64,000 bases of DNA from Lutibaculum baratangense AMV1. GTDB taxonomy: Bacteria; Pseudomonadota; Alphaproteobacteria; Rhizobiales; Tepidamorphaceae. The notes under the pieces are model-generated. The model did no database searches and was not told the DNA's origin. It saw only the letters and a program-made list of their open reading frames with translations. Both the position numbers and the translations under genes were made by a program. How positions within the stretch are numbered: the stretch's first letter is position 1; every line of letters begins with the position of its first letter. The DNA is taken from contig NZ_AWXZ01000038.1 in the NCBI RefSeq assembly GCF_000496075.1, positions 62,001 through 126,000 on the forward strand, written 5' to 3'. This document shows, piece by piece, positions 17,892-26,981 of this stretch.

Positions 17892-18269
17892 TCACGCCCC
17901 GGTCAGGCTGACATGGGCGGCGACGACCCTCCACCCCGAAGCGGTGCGCACCCATGTCTGGCTCTGGCGGCCGACGCGCTCGCTGCCCTCGCGCTCGAAG
18001 AGCGTCATGGCGGTCGCGAAGTCGCGGCCATAGGTGGTGATCACCGTCCGCTTCAGCGTCCGCTCGAGGTTCTTGCTGCTCCGGCCGGCCCGGAAGGCCC
18101 TGATCTCCTCGTAGCCGTAGAGATTCTCGGTCGCCCCGTAGCGTATCGTCCGGGGGTCGTCCCAGAAGAGCTCGTCGAGCACGTCGACGTCGTTCGTCAC
18201 GAGCGCCCGCTCGTAGCGCGCGAAGGCCGCCTCGACTTCGGCCCTCACGTCCGGCAGATCGATCTCCAT
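17892..18269 (-). CDS. HpxZ/AtzH-like protein (SnoaL-like fold, DUF3225)
   Basis: 125-aa NTF2/SnoaL-like protein. Seen: [51 protein letters not shown] and the ending [22 protein letters not shown], all as in the HpxZ/AtzH family linked to oxalurate and s-triazine (ureide/amide) breakdown. It lies 30 bases after the start-proximal end of no other enzyme gene and just downstream of dctPQM on the same strand, so it may be the last gene of the TRAP operon. The hydrolase partner (HpxW or AtzE type) is not in the window. Function in this context is inferred only. Confidence 0.78.
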   Translation of the reverse strand: MEIDLPDVRAEVEAAFARYERALVTNDVDVLDELFWDDPRTIRYGATENLYGYEEIRAFRAGRSSKNLERTLKRTVITTYGRDFATAMTLFEREGSERVGRQSQTWVRTASGWRVVAAHVSLTGA

Positions 18270-18299
18270 CGCGTTCCTCCCGATCCTCCGACACGGCCC

Positions 18300-19586
18300 T
18301 CAGCCGCCGATCCCCTGGTAGACCTGCGCGGGCAGCCAGAGGCTGACCTGCGGCACGTAAGTGATGACCATCAGCGCCAGGAGCGCCACCAGGATGAAGG
18401 GGGCGGAGCCGATGGCCGCCTGCCGGTAGGTGATGCCGAGCGTGCTGGCGACGAAGAGGTTGAGGCCGAAGGGCGGCGTGAACATGCCGATCGCGGCGTT
18501 CACCGACAGGACGACGCCGAGATGCACGGGGTCGACGCCGGCCGCGGTCGCGACCGTGAACAGGAACGGCACCAGGATGATGATGATCGAGTTCGGGTCG
18601 AGGAACATGCCGGCGATCAGCACGACGACGTTGATGACGAGCAGCACCTTCACCGGATCGTTCCCGATGCCGGAGAGCAGCCCCTGCACCCCGGTCGCGA
18701 AGCCCGACGTCGTGAGGTACCACGCGAAGGCCGACGCGGCGGCGACCACGATCATCACCTGCGCCGTCGTCACGGCCGAGTCGAGCAGCACCGTGACGAG
18801 GCCCTTCATGTCGAGCTCGCGGTAGACGACCATCGTCACGAAGGCCGCGTAGGCGACCGTCACGGCGGCGGCCTCCGTGGGCGTGAAGAACCCGCCATAA
18901 ATGCCGCCGAGCACGATGACGGGGATCGCGATGCCCCAGGCCGAGCCCCTGAGGTTGCGCAGGATCTCGGCCCTCGACCATCCGGCCGCCCGCGGCAGCC
19001 CGGCGAACTTCGCATAGATCATCGACATGACCATGAAGACGGCGCCGTAGATCAGCCCGGCACCGACGCCGGCGAGGAACAGCGCGCCGATCGACACGCC
19101 GGTGACCGAGCCGTAGACGATCATGAAGATCGACGGCGGAATGACGATGCCGAGCGACCCCGAGCTCATGAGGAGGCCGATCGAGAAGGGCTTCGCGTAG
19201 CGCGCCTCCGTCATCGCCGGCAGCATGATCTTGCCGACGGCCACGACGGTCGCCGGGCTCGACCCCGAGATCGCGCTGAAGAACATCGAGCTCGAGACCG
19301 AGGTCATGGCGAGCCCGCCCGGCAGCGGCCCGACGAGCGAGACGGCGAGGTCGGTGAGCCGACGCGAGAGACCGCCGCTCGCCATCAGGTTGCCCGCGAG
19401 GATGAAGAAGGGGATCGCCATCAGCGGGAACTTGTCGACGCCCGAGAAGAGGCGCTGGATGACGAGCATGGGCGGCGTCGAGGTCGTGGCGAGCAGGAAC
19501 ACCAGGACCGGGAGCGACAGTGCCACGAAGATCGGCACGCTGAGTGCCAGGAGGAATGTGAGGGTCGCGGCGAAGCCGAGGGGCAT
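18300..19586 (-). CDS. TRAP transporter large permease (DctM family)
   Basis: Twelve-helix permease of a C4-dicarboxylate-type TRAP importer, 428 aa from ATG 19586, which has GAGG at the right distance; an in-frame upstream extension would be Arg/Pro-rich and unlikely. Seen: SGSSPATVVAVGKIMLPAM, SSGSLGIVIPPSIFMIVYG, FTPTEAAAVTVAYA and the late FLDPNSIIIILVPF, HLGVVLSVNAAIGMFTPPFG. It follows dctQ (13-base gap) and dctP. The substrate is unknown. Confidence 0.92.
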   Translation of the reverse strand: MPLGFAATLTFLLALSVPIFVALSLPVLVFLLATTSTPPMLVIQRLFSGVDKFPLMAIPFFILAGNLMASGGLSRRLTDLAVSLVGPLPGGLAMTSVSSSMFFSAISGSSPATVVAVGKIMLPAMTEARYAKPFSIGLLMSSGSLGIVIPPSIFMIVYGSVTGVSIGALFLAGVGAGLIYGAVFMVMSMIYAKFAGLPRAAGWSRAEILRNLRGSAWGIAIPVIVLGGIYGGFFTPTEAAAVTVAYAAFVTMVVYRELDMKGLVTVLLDSAVTTAQVMIVVAAASAFAWYLTTSGFATGVQGLLSGIGNDPVKVLLVINVVVLIAGMFLDPNSIIIILVPFLFTVATAAGVDPVHLGVVLSVNAAIGMFTPPFGLNLFVASTLGITYRQAAIGSAPFILVALLALMVITYVPQVSLWLPAQVYQGIGG

Positions 19587-19599
19587 GGGAGGAACCTCG

Positions 19600-20142
19600 T
19601 TACGCCGCCGAGCCGGCATGCCCGGTGGCACGCGGTGCGAAGGCTGCCTGCGCGAAGCGGATCGCCATCAGCGCGAAGCCGATCGGCAGGGCGAGATAGA
19701 CCCACCACATCGGGATCTCGAGCGACGGCGAGAGCTGGCGGAAGTTCATCATCTGCCGCACGAGAGCCACGCCATACCAGGCGAGGACGGCGCAGGAGAG
19801 CGAGGAGACGACGAGGCCCGCCGTGAGGACGAGCCGCGCCGGCCGCTCGGGCAGGAACTCCGGCACCGCGTCGATCGTGATGTGCGCCCCCGTTCGCGCG
19901 GCGCGACTGCCGCCGATGAAGACGAGCCAGACGATGGCGTAGCGTGTCGCCTCGGCGGCCCAGGGAAGCGCCACGTTGGCCGCGACCCGCAGGACGATGT
20001 CGGCGACGAGGAAGCCGACCGACAGCGCCAGGCTCGCGACCATCAGCGTCGCCTCGGCGGCCGTCACCACCCTGTCGAGGAGGCGGAGGACGCCGAGGGC
20101 GCCACCCGTTCGGGCGGCGCCTGCCGGAGCGGCGGCGCTCAT
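19600..20142 (-). CDS. TRAP transporter small permease (DctQ family)
   Basis: 180 aa, four predicted membrane helices. Family features: AEATRYAIVWLVFIGGSRAA followed by TGAHITIDAVPEFLP (the usual 'W.vflGaa.a.r.g.Hi.id'), and QLSPSLEIPMWWVYLALPIG. ATG 20142 overlaps the stop of the upstream binding-protein gene (ATGA), so it is translationally coupled. It forms the membrane complex with the DctM encoded next. Confidence 0.9.
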   Translation of the reverse strand: MSAAAPAGAARTGGALGVLRLLDRVVTAAEATLMVASLALSVGFLVADIVLRVAANVALPWAAEATRYAIVWLVFIGGSRAARTGAHITIDAVPEFLPERPARLVLTAGLVVSSLSCAVLAWYGVALVRQMMNFRQLSPSLEIPMWWVYLALPIGFALMAIRFAQAAFAPRATGHAGSAA

Positions 20143-21167
20143 TGCGTCGCGCCGAGCTCTTCGATCTTCGCGTAGGTGCGGTCGAGGAGATCCTGGCCGA
20201 TCCTCTCGGCGAACCGAGCGTGGACGGGCTTCATCGCCTCGGAGAACGCGGCGACCTCGTCTGGGCTCAGCTCCACGATCTCGGTCGTCCCGGCGTCTCG
20301 GATCTGCTGGAGATAGTCTTCCTGCAGCTCTGCGGATTGCTCGCGCTGGTAGGCGCCGGCCTCCTTCGCGGCCTCGAGCAGGATCTCCTGCGTTTCGGCG
20401 TCGAGAGTGTCGAACCACGTCTTCGAGAAGATGAAGGCGGTGCCGAGATAGCCGTGGTTCGAGACCATCAGGTCGTCCTGCACCTCGTAGAACTTCATCT
20501 TGAGGATCGAGACGATCGGGTTCTCCTGGCACTCGACCACGCCCTGCTGGAGAGCGGAGTAGGTCTCGGAGAAGGCGACGGGAATCGCGGTCGCTCCGAG
20601 CTCCTCGAACTGCGCGATCAGGAGCGGGCTCTCCATCACGCGCACCTTGCGGCCCTGAAGGTCGCCCGGGCTCTTCACGGGGTGGTTGCAGGTCAGCTGC
20701 TTGAAACCCGATTCCCAGAAGGAGGCGCCCACGAAGCCCGAGGCGGAGAGGTCGTCGAGGATCTCCTGGCCCACCTCGGAGTCGAGGAAGCCGTATGTGA
20801 TCTCGCGGCTCGGAAAGAGGAACGGCAGGTCGATCAGCTGCAGGCTGGCGGAGAAGTTCGACAGCTTCGCCGTCGGGATGGGGGCGGCGTGGACGGCGCC
20901 GAACTGCATCTGCTGCGCCACCTCGACGTCGTCTCCGAGCGCGTTGTTCGCGAAGATCTGAATGTCGATCGCCCCGCCGGTGCGCTCCTCGACCAGCTCC
21001 TCGAAGCGCTGGGCGCCGAGATGCTGCGCGGAGTCCTCGGGAAGGTCGTGATGGAACTTCAGGACCGACTGCGCCTGCACCGACGTCCCGGCGAGGAGCA
21101 CGGCGGCGGCGGCCACGCCGGCTGAACGGAACTGGCGGGCGGCGAGACTGATCTGGCGGAACATCAT
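20139..21167 (-). CDS. TRAP transporter substrate-binding protein (DctP family)
   Basis: Periplasmic binding protein, 342 aa, with signal peptide MMFRQISLAARQFRS...SVQAQ-S. Typical DctP elements: FHHDLPEDSAQHLGAQRFEELV near the mature N-terminus, the ligand-arginine region GRKVRVMESPL, and AFSETYSALQQGVVECQENP. An AGAGGA site stands 5-8 bases before ATG 21167/21164. It heads the operon dctP-dctQ-dctM-(hpxZ-like) and has an 18-bp palindrome about 55 bases upstream. Confidence 0.92.
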   Translation of the reverse strand: MMFRQISLAARQFRSAGVAAAAVLLAGTSVQAQSVLKFHHDLPEDSAQHLGAQRFEELVEERTGGAIDIQIFANNALGDDVEVAQQMQFGAVHAAPIPTAKLSNFSASLQLIDLPFLFPSREITYGFLDSEVGQEILDDLSASGFVGASFWESGFKQLTCNHPVKSPGDLQGRKVRVMESPLLIAQFEELGATAIPVAFSETYSALQQGVVECQENPIVSILKMKFYEVQDDLMVSNHGYLGTAFIFSKTWFDTLDAETQEILLEAAKEAGAYQREQSAELQEDYLQQIRDAGTTEIVELSPDEVAAFSEAMKPVHARFAERIGQDLLDRTYAKIEELGATQ

Positions 21168-21222
21168 CTCGATCCTCTTCTGGTGTGAGAGCCTGGCATT
21201 GCCGGCCGTGACGCCGGCAGGT

Positions 21223-21240
21223 TGTAAGCGGACGCTTACA
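21223..21240. promoter_or_regulatory. 18-bp palindrome upstream of the dctP operon
   Basis: TGTAAGCG-GA-CGCTTACA, two perfect 8-base arms around 2 bases, 56 bases before the dctP start. The half-site TGTAAGCG looks like a repressor operator (the LacI/TetR families use similar words). The nearest TetR gene is at 26246, beyond another operon, so the cognate regulator is unknown. Confidence 0.55.
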
Positions 21241-21377
21241 TGACGCTCAGAAATGGTCAATCGTTCAGCAGCATGAAATTTAGGCAACAGGTGATCGCCG
21301 ACGCGGCATGAGGGGCGTCAGCCGCGGCAGAGCCCGCTCGGATCGTTGGCCGTCTCGATCTCCAGCTGGCCCGGCCT

Positions 21378-23873
21378 TTAGGACGCGGCGGTGGCGGTGC
21401 CGCCGAGATAGGCGTCCTCGAGGGTGCCGTCCCGGCGGATCTCGGCTGCCGTCCCGCCCGCGACGATGACGCCCGACGAGAGGACGTAGGCCCGGTCCGC
21501 GACGGCCAGCGCCATCTCCGCCATCTGGTCGACGAGGAGGATCGTCACCCCCTCGTCCCTCAGCTCAGCGAGGATCGTGTAGAGCTCGTGGATCAGCGTC
21601 GGCGCGAGGCCCAGCGAGGGCTCGTCGAGGAGCAGCACCTTCGGGCGCGCGACGAGGCCGCGGGCGATCGCGAGCATCTGCTGCTCGCCGCCCGACAGGA
21701 AGCCAGCGCGCTGGCCCTTCCGCTCGCGCAGGCGGGGGAACCGGTCGAGCAGCCGCTCGACCTCGCGGCTGAGGTCGGCCGGCGGCCGGCCATATGCGCC
21801 GAGCCGGATGTTCTGCACGACGGTCAGTTCCGGGAAGACCTGCCGCCCCTCGGGCACGAGGACGAGGCCGGCGCGGGCGATCCGGTTCGCCGGCCACGCC
21901 GCGACGTCCTCTCCGGCGAAGCCGATCGCGCCGCCGACCGGCCGGTGGAGGCCGGCCAGCGCCCGCATGAGGGTCGACTTGCCCGCGCCGTTGGCGCCGA
22001 GGACGGCGACGAGCTCCCCCTCGCCCACCTCGAGGTCGAGCCCCTGCAGCACCTCGCTCGCGCCGTAGGAGGCGGAAAGGCCGCTCACCTTAAGCGCCGT
22101 GCGGCCGGCCTCGCCGGCCTGGCGGCCGCGCGCCACGACGGGCGCGCCCTCGCCGAGATAGGCCTTCAGCACGACCGGGTTCTCGCGAACCTCCTCCGGC
22201 CTGCCTTCGGCGATCTTCCGGCCGGCATCCAGCACCAGGACGTGGTCGGAGATGCCCATCACGAGGCCCATGTCGTGCTCGATGAGGATGATCGTGACGC
22301 CGCTGTCGGCGATGCGCCTGAGAAGGCGGGACAGCGCCGCCGTGTCCTCCTCGCCGAGCCCCGCCGCCGGCTCGTCGAGAAGCATGACGGAGGGGTCGAA
22401 GGCGAGCGCGCGCGCGATCTCCACGAGGCGCCTGTCGATATGGGCGAGCTCTCCCGCCCGCGCCTCCGGTCGGCCGCGATACCCCACGAAGCCCAGAAGC
22501 GCTTCGGCCCGGCGCCGCCGTTCCCCCGTCTCGAGCCGTCGCACCACGTCGCCGGCGCGGGTGCGCCCGAGGATCATCGCCACCATCACGTTGTCGATGA
22601 CGCTCATCTGCTGGAAGAGCTGCGTCGTCTGGTAGGTCCGCGAGATGCCGGCCCGCGCGACACGGTGCGAGGCGAGCCCCGTCAGGTCGCGGTCGCCGAG
22701 CGATATGCGGCCGGAGCCCGGCCTGTAGAAGCCGGCGACGAGGTTCAGCGCCGTCGTCTTTCCAGCCCCGTTCGGCCCGATGATGCTCGTGACCCGGCCC
22801 GGCTCCGCCCGGAAGCCCAGCTCCTGCACGGCCCGCACGCCGCCGAAGGAGATCGAGAGGTTCTCGACCTCGAGCGGCCTCCCCTCGCGGCCGTCGAGCG
22901 GCAGCGCGGCGGGCCCGCCTGGTTGGCGCTGTCCCTGCGGCGGCCGTGCGAACCGTGCCGCGAGCCCGCTCAAGCCTCCGACGATGCCGCGCGGCGCGAC
23001 CCGCAACACGACGAGCAGGAGAAGGCCGACGAAGAGAAGCCGATACTCCGCGAGCGAGGAGAAGAGCTCCGGCAGGAGCACGACGACGATTGCCCCCACC
23101 ACCGGGCCGAGCAGCGTGTCGGCGCCGCCGATCATCACGACGAGCAGGAACAGGATCGATTCGAAGAACGGGAAGCTCTCCGGGCTGATGAAGCCGCTCA
23201 TGGCGGCGTAGACGCCGCCGGCCACCCCCGCGAAGACGGCCGACAGCGCGAAGGCGACGCAGCGCAGGAGGACGGGGTTGAGCCCGATCGACTGCGCGGC
23301 GACTTCGGAATCCCGCAACGCCCGCAGGGCCTTGCCCCACGGGCTCTCGCTGAAGAGGGCGTAGAAGCCGAGCGCCGCGAGCATCAGGACGAGGACGAGG
23401 ACGGCGATCTCCTGCGGCCCCAGCATCGTGCCGAAGAGGACGGGCGGCATGATGCCCATGATGCCGTTCCAGCCCCCCGTCAGCCAGCCGAGCTCGGCCG
23501 CGCTCTGCTCGACGATGAAACCGAAGGCGATGGTGATCATCGCGAGGTAGGGACCGCGGACCCGCAGCGCCGGGACCGACAGCACGGCACCGGCGATGCC
23601 CGCCAGGAGGCCGGCGAGCGGCAGCGCGATCCAGAAGCTCCACCCGTGGCCGACGGTCAGGATGGCGACCGTATAGGCGCCGATGGCGTAGAAGCCGACA
23701 TGGCCGAGCGAGATCTGACCCGTCATGCCGACGAGAACGTTGAGCCCGATGCCGACGATCGCCGTCAGGCCCATGAGAGAGAGCACGAAGAGCTGGTAGC
23801 CGTTGCCGACCGCGATGCCCGCCGCGGCGAGCGCGACGAGGGCCCCGAGGGCGAGGAGGTTGCCGTATCTCAT
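21378..23873 (-). CDS. Branched-chain amino acid-type ABC transporter, LivM-LivG-LivF fused polypeptide
   Basis: One 831-aa frame carries three normally separate subunits. Residues 1 to about 320 are a LivM-type permease (LVGMTGQISLGHVGFYAIGA, RVRGPYLAMITIAFGFI, MIGGADTLLGPVVGA). About 330-580 is a LivG-type ATPase: Walker A GPNGAGKTT and Walker B VMLLDEPAAGLG, but with LAHID where LSYGD/LSGGQ is usual. About 590-831 is a LivF-type ATPase with Walker A GANGAGKST, signature LSGGEQQMLAIARGL and Walker B VLLLDEPSLGLAP. No stop or restart interrupts the joins. ATG 23873 overlaps the livH stop (ATGA). Two-part LivM-LivG fusions are well known; a three-part fusion is less common. Ligand: a branched-chain or other hydrophobic amino acid, amide or aromatic acid. 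Confidence 0.92.
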   Translation of the reverse strand: MRYGNLLALGALVALAAAGIAVGNGYQLFVLSLMGLTAIVGIGLNVLVGMTGQISLGHVGFYAIGAYTVAILTVGHGWSFWIALPLAGLLAGIAGAVLSVPALRVRGPYLAMITIAFGFIVEQSAAELGWLTGGWNGIMGIMPPVLFGTMLGPQEIAVLVLVLMLAALGFYALFSESPWGKALRALRDSEVAAQSIGLNPVLLRCVAFALSAVFAGVAGGVYAAMSGFISPESFPFFESILFLLVVMIGGADTLLGPVVGAIVVVLLPELFSSLAEYRLLFVGLLLLVVLRVAPRGIVGGLSGLAARFARPPQGQRQPGGPAALPLDGREGRPLEVENLSISFGGVRAVQELGFRAEPGRVTSIIGPNGAGKTTALNLVAGFYRPGSGRISLGDRDLTGLASHRVARAGISRTYQTTQLFQQMSVIDNVMVAMILGRTRAGDVVRRLETGERRRRAEALLGFVGYRGRPEARAGELAHIDRRLVEIARALAFDPSVMLLDEPAAGLGEEDTAALSRLLRRIADSGVTIILIEHDMGLVMGISDHVLVLDAGRKIAEGRPEEVRENPVVLKAYLGEGAPVVARGRQAGEAGRTALKVSGLSASYGASEVLQGLDLEVGEGELVAVLGANGAGKSTLMRALAGLHRPVGGAIGFAGEDVAAWPANRIARAGLVLVPEGRQVFPELTVVQNIRLGAYGRPPADLSREVERLLDRFPRLRERKGQRAGFLSGGEQQMLAIARGLVARPKVLLLDEPSLGLAPTLIHELYTILAELRDEGVTILLVDQMAEMALAVADRAYVLSSGVIVAGGTAAEIRRDGTLEDAYLGGTATAAS

Positions 23874-24745
23874 ACCTTCTTCACCTCCGCCCGGCCGAAG
23901 AGGCCGTCCGGCCTGAGCGCGAGCGCGACGATGACGAGGGTGAAGGCGACGATCTGGGTGTAGGTCGAGCCGAAGCTCGCGGTGATCATCGCCTCCGCCA
24001 CGCCGTAGAGGAGGCCGGCGAACATCACGCCCCAGGGGTTCGTGATGCCGCCCAGGATCGCCACGGCGAAGGCCTTGATCCCGAAGAGCGTGCCCATGGT
24101 CGACGAGATCGTGAAGAGCGGAGCGATCAGGATGCCGGCCACTCCGGCGAAGAACCCCGAGAGCGCGAAGGCGCCGGACACGGCCATGCCGACATTGATG
24201 CCCATGAGCCGCGCCGCCGCCTGGTTCTGCACGACCGCCATCATCGCGAGGCCGTGCCGGGTCCGGCGGGAGAAGACGGTGAGGGCTACGGCGAGCCCGA
24301 GCCCGACGATCGGTATCAGCACCTGCTGCGGCTGGACCCGCAGGCCCGCGAGATCGAACGTGTCGGTGACGAGCGGCGTCGCCGGCATGCCGCGCGGGTC
24401 GCGCCCGAAGGTGAAGAGCACGACGTTGTCGATGACGATGCCCAGCGCGACCGTCGCCATCAGCCAGGCATCCGACCCCCGCCGCACGAACGGCCGCACC
24501 GCGACGCGCTCCACCACCACGCCCCACAGCGTGCAGGCGAGGAGCACGACGACGACCGCGATCGGCGCGGGCCACCCGAACGTCACCCAGAAGGTGAAGC
24601 AGATGACCGCGCCGAGCATCATCGTGGAGCCCTGCGCGAAGTTGACGGTGTTGGAGACGACGTAGGTGACGTAGAAGCCGAGCGCGAGCAGCCCGTACAT
24701 GCTGCCGAGCCCGAGGCCCGTGATCAGGGCGGAAACGAAGATCAT
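23870..24745 (-). CDS. Branched-chain amino acid-type ABC transporter permease LivH
   Basis: 291-aa inner-membrane permease. Family motifs: GLGLGSMYGLLALGFYVTYV at the N-terminus, NFAQGSTMMLGA, and ISSTMGTLFGIKAFAVAILGGITNPWGVMFAG. ATG 24745 begins the hydrophobic MIFVSALITG; the frame continues upstream but with Arg-rich non-homologous sequence. It sits between the binding protein and the fused LivMGF gene and completes the transporter. Confidence 0.92.
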   Translation of the reverse strand: MIFVSALITGLGLGSMYGLLALGFYVTYVVSNTVNFAQGSTMMLGAVICFTFWVTFGWPAPIAVVVVLLACTLWGVVVERVAVRPFVRRGSDAWLMATVALGIVIDNVVLFTFGRDPRGMPATPLVTDTFDLAGLRVQPQQVLIPIVGLGLAVALTVFSRRTRHGLAMMAVVQNQAAARLMGINVGMAVSGAFALSGFFAGVAGILIAPLFTISSTMGTLFGIKAFAVAILGGITNPWGVMFAGLLYGVAEAMITASFGSTYTQIVAFTLVIVALALRPDGLFGRAEVKKV

Positions 24746-24809
24746 CGAAGGCTCCGGGGCTTCGAGACGTCGCGCCAGTGGCGCCGGCAGGGGCCGGCGC
24801 CCGCTCACA

Positions 24810-26006
24810 TCATTCCGTCGGGACGACCTGATCGCCGTCGTAGTGGACCATGATGTAGTCGCCCGCCCCGAGCGCATCGTGATTCTCGGCCGAGAAGGGC
24901 TTGTCGTAGGTCTTGATCAGCCCCTCATAGGGCCCATCGAGGTTCTCGAGCGCCTCGCGTATCGCATCGCCGTCGGTCGACCCGGCCTGCTCGATCGCCA
25001 GCGCCACGAGATGCATCGCGTCATAGGCGTTCGCGGTGCCGACCGGCGAGAAGATGTCCTCGGGGCCCTCGATCTCCGAGTACTTCTCCTTGAGCGTGTC
25101 GAGGAGCTTCTGCCCCACTGGGCCCTGATCGCCGAAGAAGGAGTAGGTCTGCACGAAATGCGCCTCGCCCGCCGTCGGGCCCGCGAGCTCCGGGAAGCGT
25201 CCGCCGGAGATCCCCCAGTGCGACACGACGGGAGCGTCCCATCCCATGCGCTCGCGCGACTTCATCACCTGCGCGCCGGGCGGCGCGTTGACGACGAGAA
25301 TGATCGCCTCGGCGCCGGCATCGCGCAGGCGCGTGAGCTGCGGCGTCATGTCGACGTCGGCGGCCTCGAACTTCTCGACCCCGACGATCTCGACGGCGTC
25401 GTTCTCCTCGTCGGCCGCCTCGAGCCCCTTCTCGTTCGATTCGCCCCAGGGGTTGTTGATCAGCATGAGCCCGACCTTCGCCGCGCCGAACTTCTTGTTC
25501 GCGTAGTCGAGAAGCTTCACGTCGACGAGCGCGTCGACCGCGGAGACGCGGAAGACGTAGTTCGGATCGGCCCCGTTCTCGGTGATGCCGGTCGCCGCGG
25601 CCCAGACACCCATGAACGGCACCTTGCTCTGGTTCGCCAGCGGGACGATCGCGAGCGACACAGGCGAATCGATGCCTCCGAAGATGGCGGCGACCTCCTC
25701 GTTGAAGATCAGCTCGCGTGCCGCGATCAGGCCCTTCGGAGGCGTCGACTGGTCGTCGCGCTGGACGAGCTCGAGCATGCGGCCGTCGAGAAGCCCCCCG
25801 GCCTCGTTGATCTCGTCGATCGCCATCTGAATCCCGCGCGTGATCGCCTCGCCGGATTGCGCGGACGCCCCCGACAGCGCGGCGACGTGCCCGATCTTGA
25901 TCGGATCGGCCGCCTGTGCCGTGGTGAAGGGCGTCGCCACCGCGAGCGCCAGAACGGCGCCCCCCATCGCTCGGGCGAGCGTTCTGAACCTCGAGGTCGT
26001 CCCCAT
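24810..26006 (-). CDS. ABC transporter substrate-binding protein (LivJ-like, Peripla_BP_6)
   Basis: 398-aa periplasmic binding protein, signal peptide MGTTSRFRTLARAMGG...AQA-A. The mature start IKIGHVAALSGASAQSGEAI and EINEAGGLLDGR are typical, as are VAAIFGGIDSPVSLAIVPLA, GLMLINNPWGESNEKGLE and FSPVGTANAYDAMHLVALAI. AGGGAGAG precedes ATG 26006. It is the first gene of the liv-type operon and divergent from the TetR gene. Confidence 0.92.
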   Translation of the reverse strand: MGTTSRFRTLARAMGGAVLALAVATPFTTAQAADPIKIGHVAALSGASAQSGEAITRGIQMAIDEINEAGGLLDGRMLELVQRDDQSTPPKGLIAARELIFNEEVAAIFGGIDSPVSLAIVPLANQSKVPFMGVWAAATGITENGADPNYVFRVSAVDALVDVKLLDYANKKFGAAKVGLMLINNPWGESNEKGLEAADEENDAVEIVGVEKFEAADVDMTPQLTRLRDAGAEAIILVVNAPPGAQVMKSRERMGWDAPVVSHWGISGGRFPELAGPTAGEAHFVQTYSFFGDQGPVGQKLLDTLKEKYSEIEGPEDIFSPVGTANAYDAMHLVALAIEQAGSTDGDAIREALENLDGPYEGLIKTYDKPFSAENHDALGAGDYIMVHYDGDQVVPTE

Positions 26007-26136
26007 GCTGACTCTCCCTATCCGGATGTGCCTGGGGCAGGCGTCGCTCCGCCTGCCGGCAGGAAACGATGCAACGGGCGGGCCAATTCGTGCTCTTGTC
26101 TGGAAGGGTGGTACCGGCGGCCCGCCGCGCGGTGAT

Positions 26137-26160
26137 AGGTAAGCAAACTTTGACATACCT
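26137..26160 (+). promoter_or_regulatory. Candidate promoter/operator between the liv-type operon and tetR
   Basis: AGGTA (26137-26141) and TACCT (26156-26160) form a short inverted repeat enclosing a consensus -35 TTGACA (26150-26155). The -10 is not clear. Its location in the 239-base divergent gap suits autoregulation by the adjacent TetR protein, but the arms are only 5 bases. Confidence 0.3.
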
Positions 26161-26245
26161 GGTCCAGCGACAAATGACGCAAGGTCACTTTTCCTGGACG
26201 GCGCGGTTGCTCAAAGCCGTTGCAGGTGCACAAGCAGGAGGCAGG

Positions 26246-26971
26246 ATGACCGAGCAGACGAGTGGCACGGAGAACAGGCGCCGGACCGCGTCACGGAAGC
26301 AGACGGGGTCGCGCAATGGGCAAGTCACGCCCCACAAGAGGGATGCGGCGGCGACAAGGCAACGCATTCTCGACGCCGCGCGCGAGGCCTTCGCCCAGCA
26401 CGGCTTCACGGGCGCGCGCATCGATCAGATCGCCCGCGCATCGCAGGCCAACGTTCAGATGCTCTACCGCTATTTCGGCGGCAAGGAAGAGCTGTACCTG
26501 GCGGCGCTCGAGGACACCTACGCGCGTATCCGTGCGCTCGAGCGCCAGCTCGACCTCGGTACCCTGGCCCCGGCGGACGGGATGCGCCGCCTCGTGGAGT
26601 TCACCTTCGACTACCTCCGGGACAACCCGGAGTTCGTCGCCATGATCCGCAACGAGAACATGGCCGGCGGCCGCTTCGTCCGCCAGCTGCCGATGGTCTC
26701 GGACTCGACGCTGCCGCTGCTCGAAGCGGTCAGCGACCTCCTCACCCGCGGCCGCGAGACCGGCGCCTTCAAGCGGCAGGTCGACCCCGGGCAGCTCTAC
26801 ATCACCGTCCTGTCGCTGTGCATCACCCACCTCGCGCAGCGACACACGCTCTCGGTCATGTTTCGCAACGACCTCGGTGCCGACGACTGGCTGGACGAGC
26901 GGCGCGCCCATGCGGTCGAGGTCGTCATGGGCTACCTCACGGCCGGCCCCGCACCGACGCCCCGCGGCTGA
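26246..26971 (+). CDS. TetR/AcrR family transcriptional regulator
   Basis: 241 aa from ATG 26246, preceded by AGGAGG. After a disordered basic leader (residues 1-33), the TetR DNA-binding domain runs TRQRILDAAREAFAQHGFTG, then ARIDQIARASQANVQMLYRYFGGKEELY. The C-terminal domain (DGMRRLVEFTFDYLRDNPEF onward) resembles RutR/YcdC-like regulators. Divergent from the branched-chain-type ABC operon and probably its regulator. It ends 10 bases before the convergent MBL-fold gene's stop. Confidence 0.9.
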   Translation: MTEQTSGTENRRRTASRKQTGSRNGQVTPHKRDAAATRQRILDAAREAFAQHGFTGARIDQIARASQANVQMLYRYFGGKEELYLAALEDTYARIRALERQLDLGTLAPADGMRRLVEFTFDYLRDNPEFVAMIRNENMAGGRFVRQLPMVSDSTLPLLEAVSDLLTRGRETGAFKRQVDPGQLYITVLSLCITHLAQRHTLSVMFRNDLGADDWLDERRAHAVEVVMGYLTAGPAPTPRG

Positions 26972-26981
26972 TGCCGGCGCC

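Noticed and set aside
21588-23963. Plus-strand frame of 791 codons antisense to the LivMGF fusion
   Set aside because: No recognisable motif; caused by strong codon bias in the real gene.
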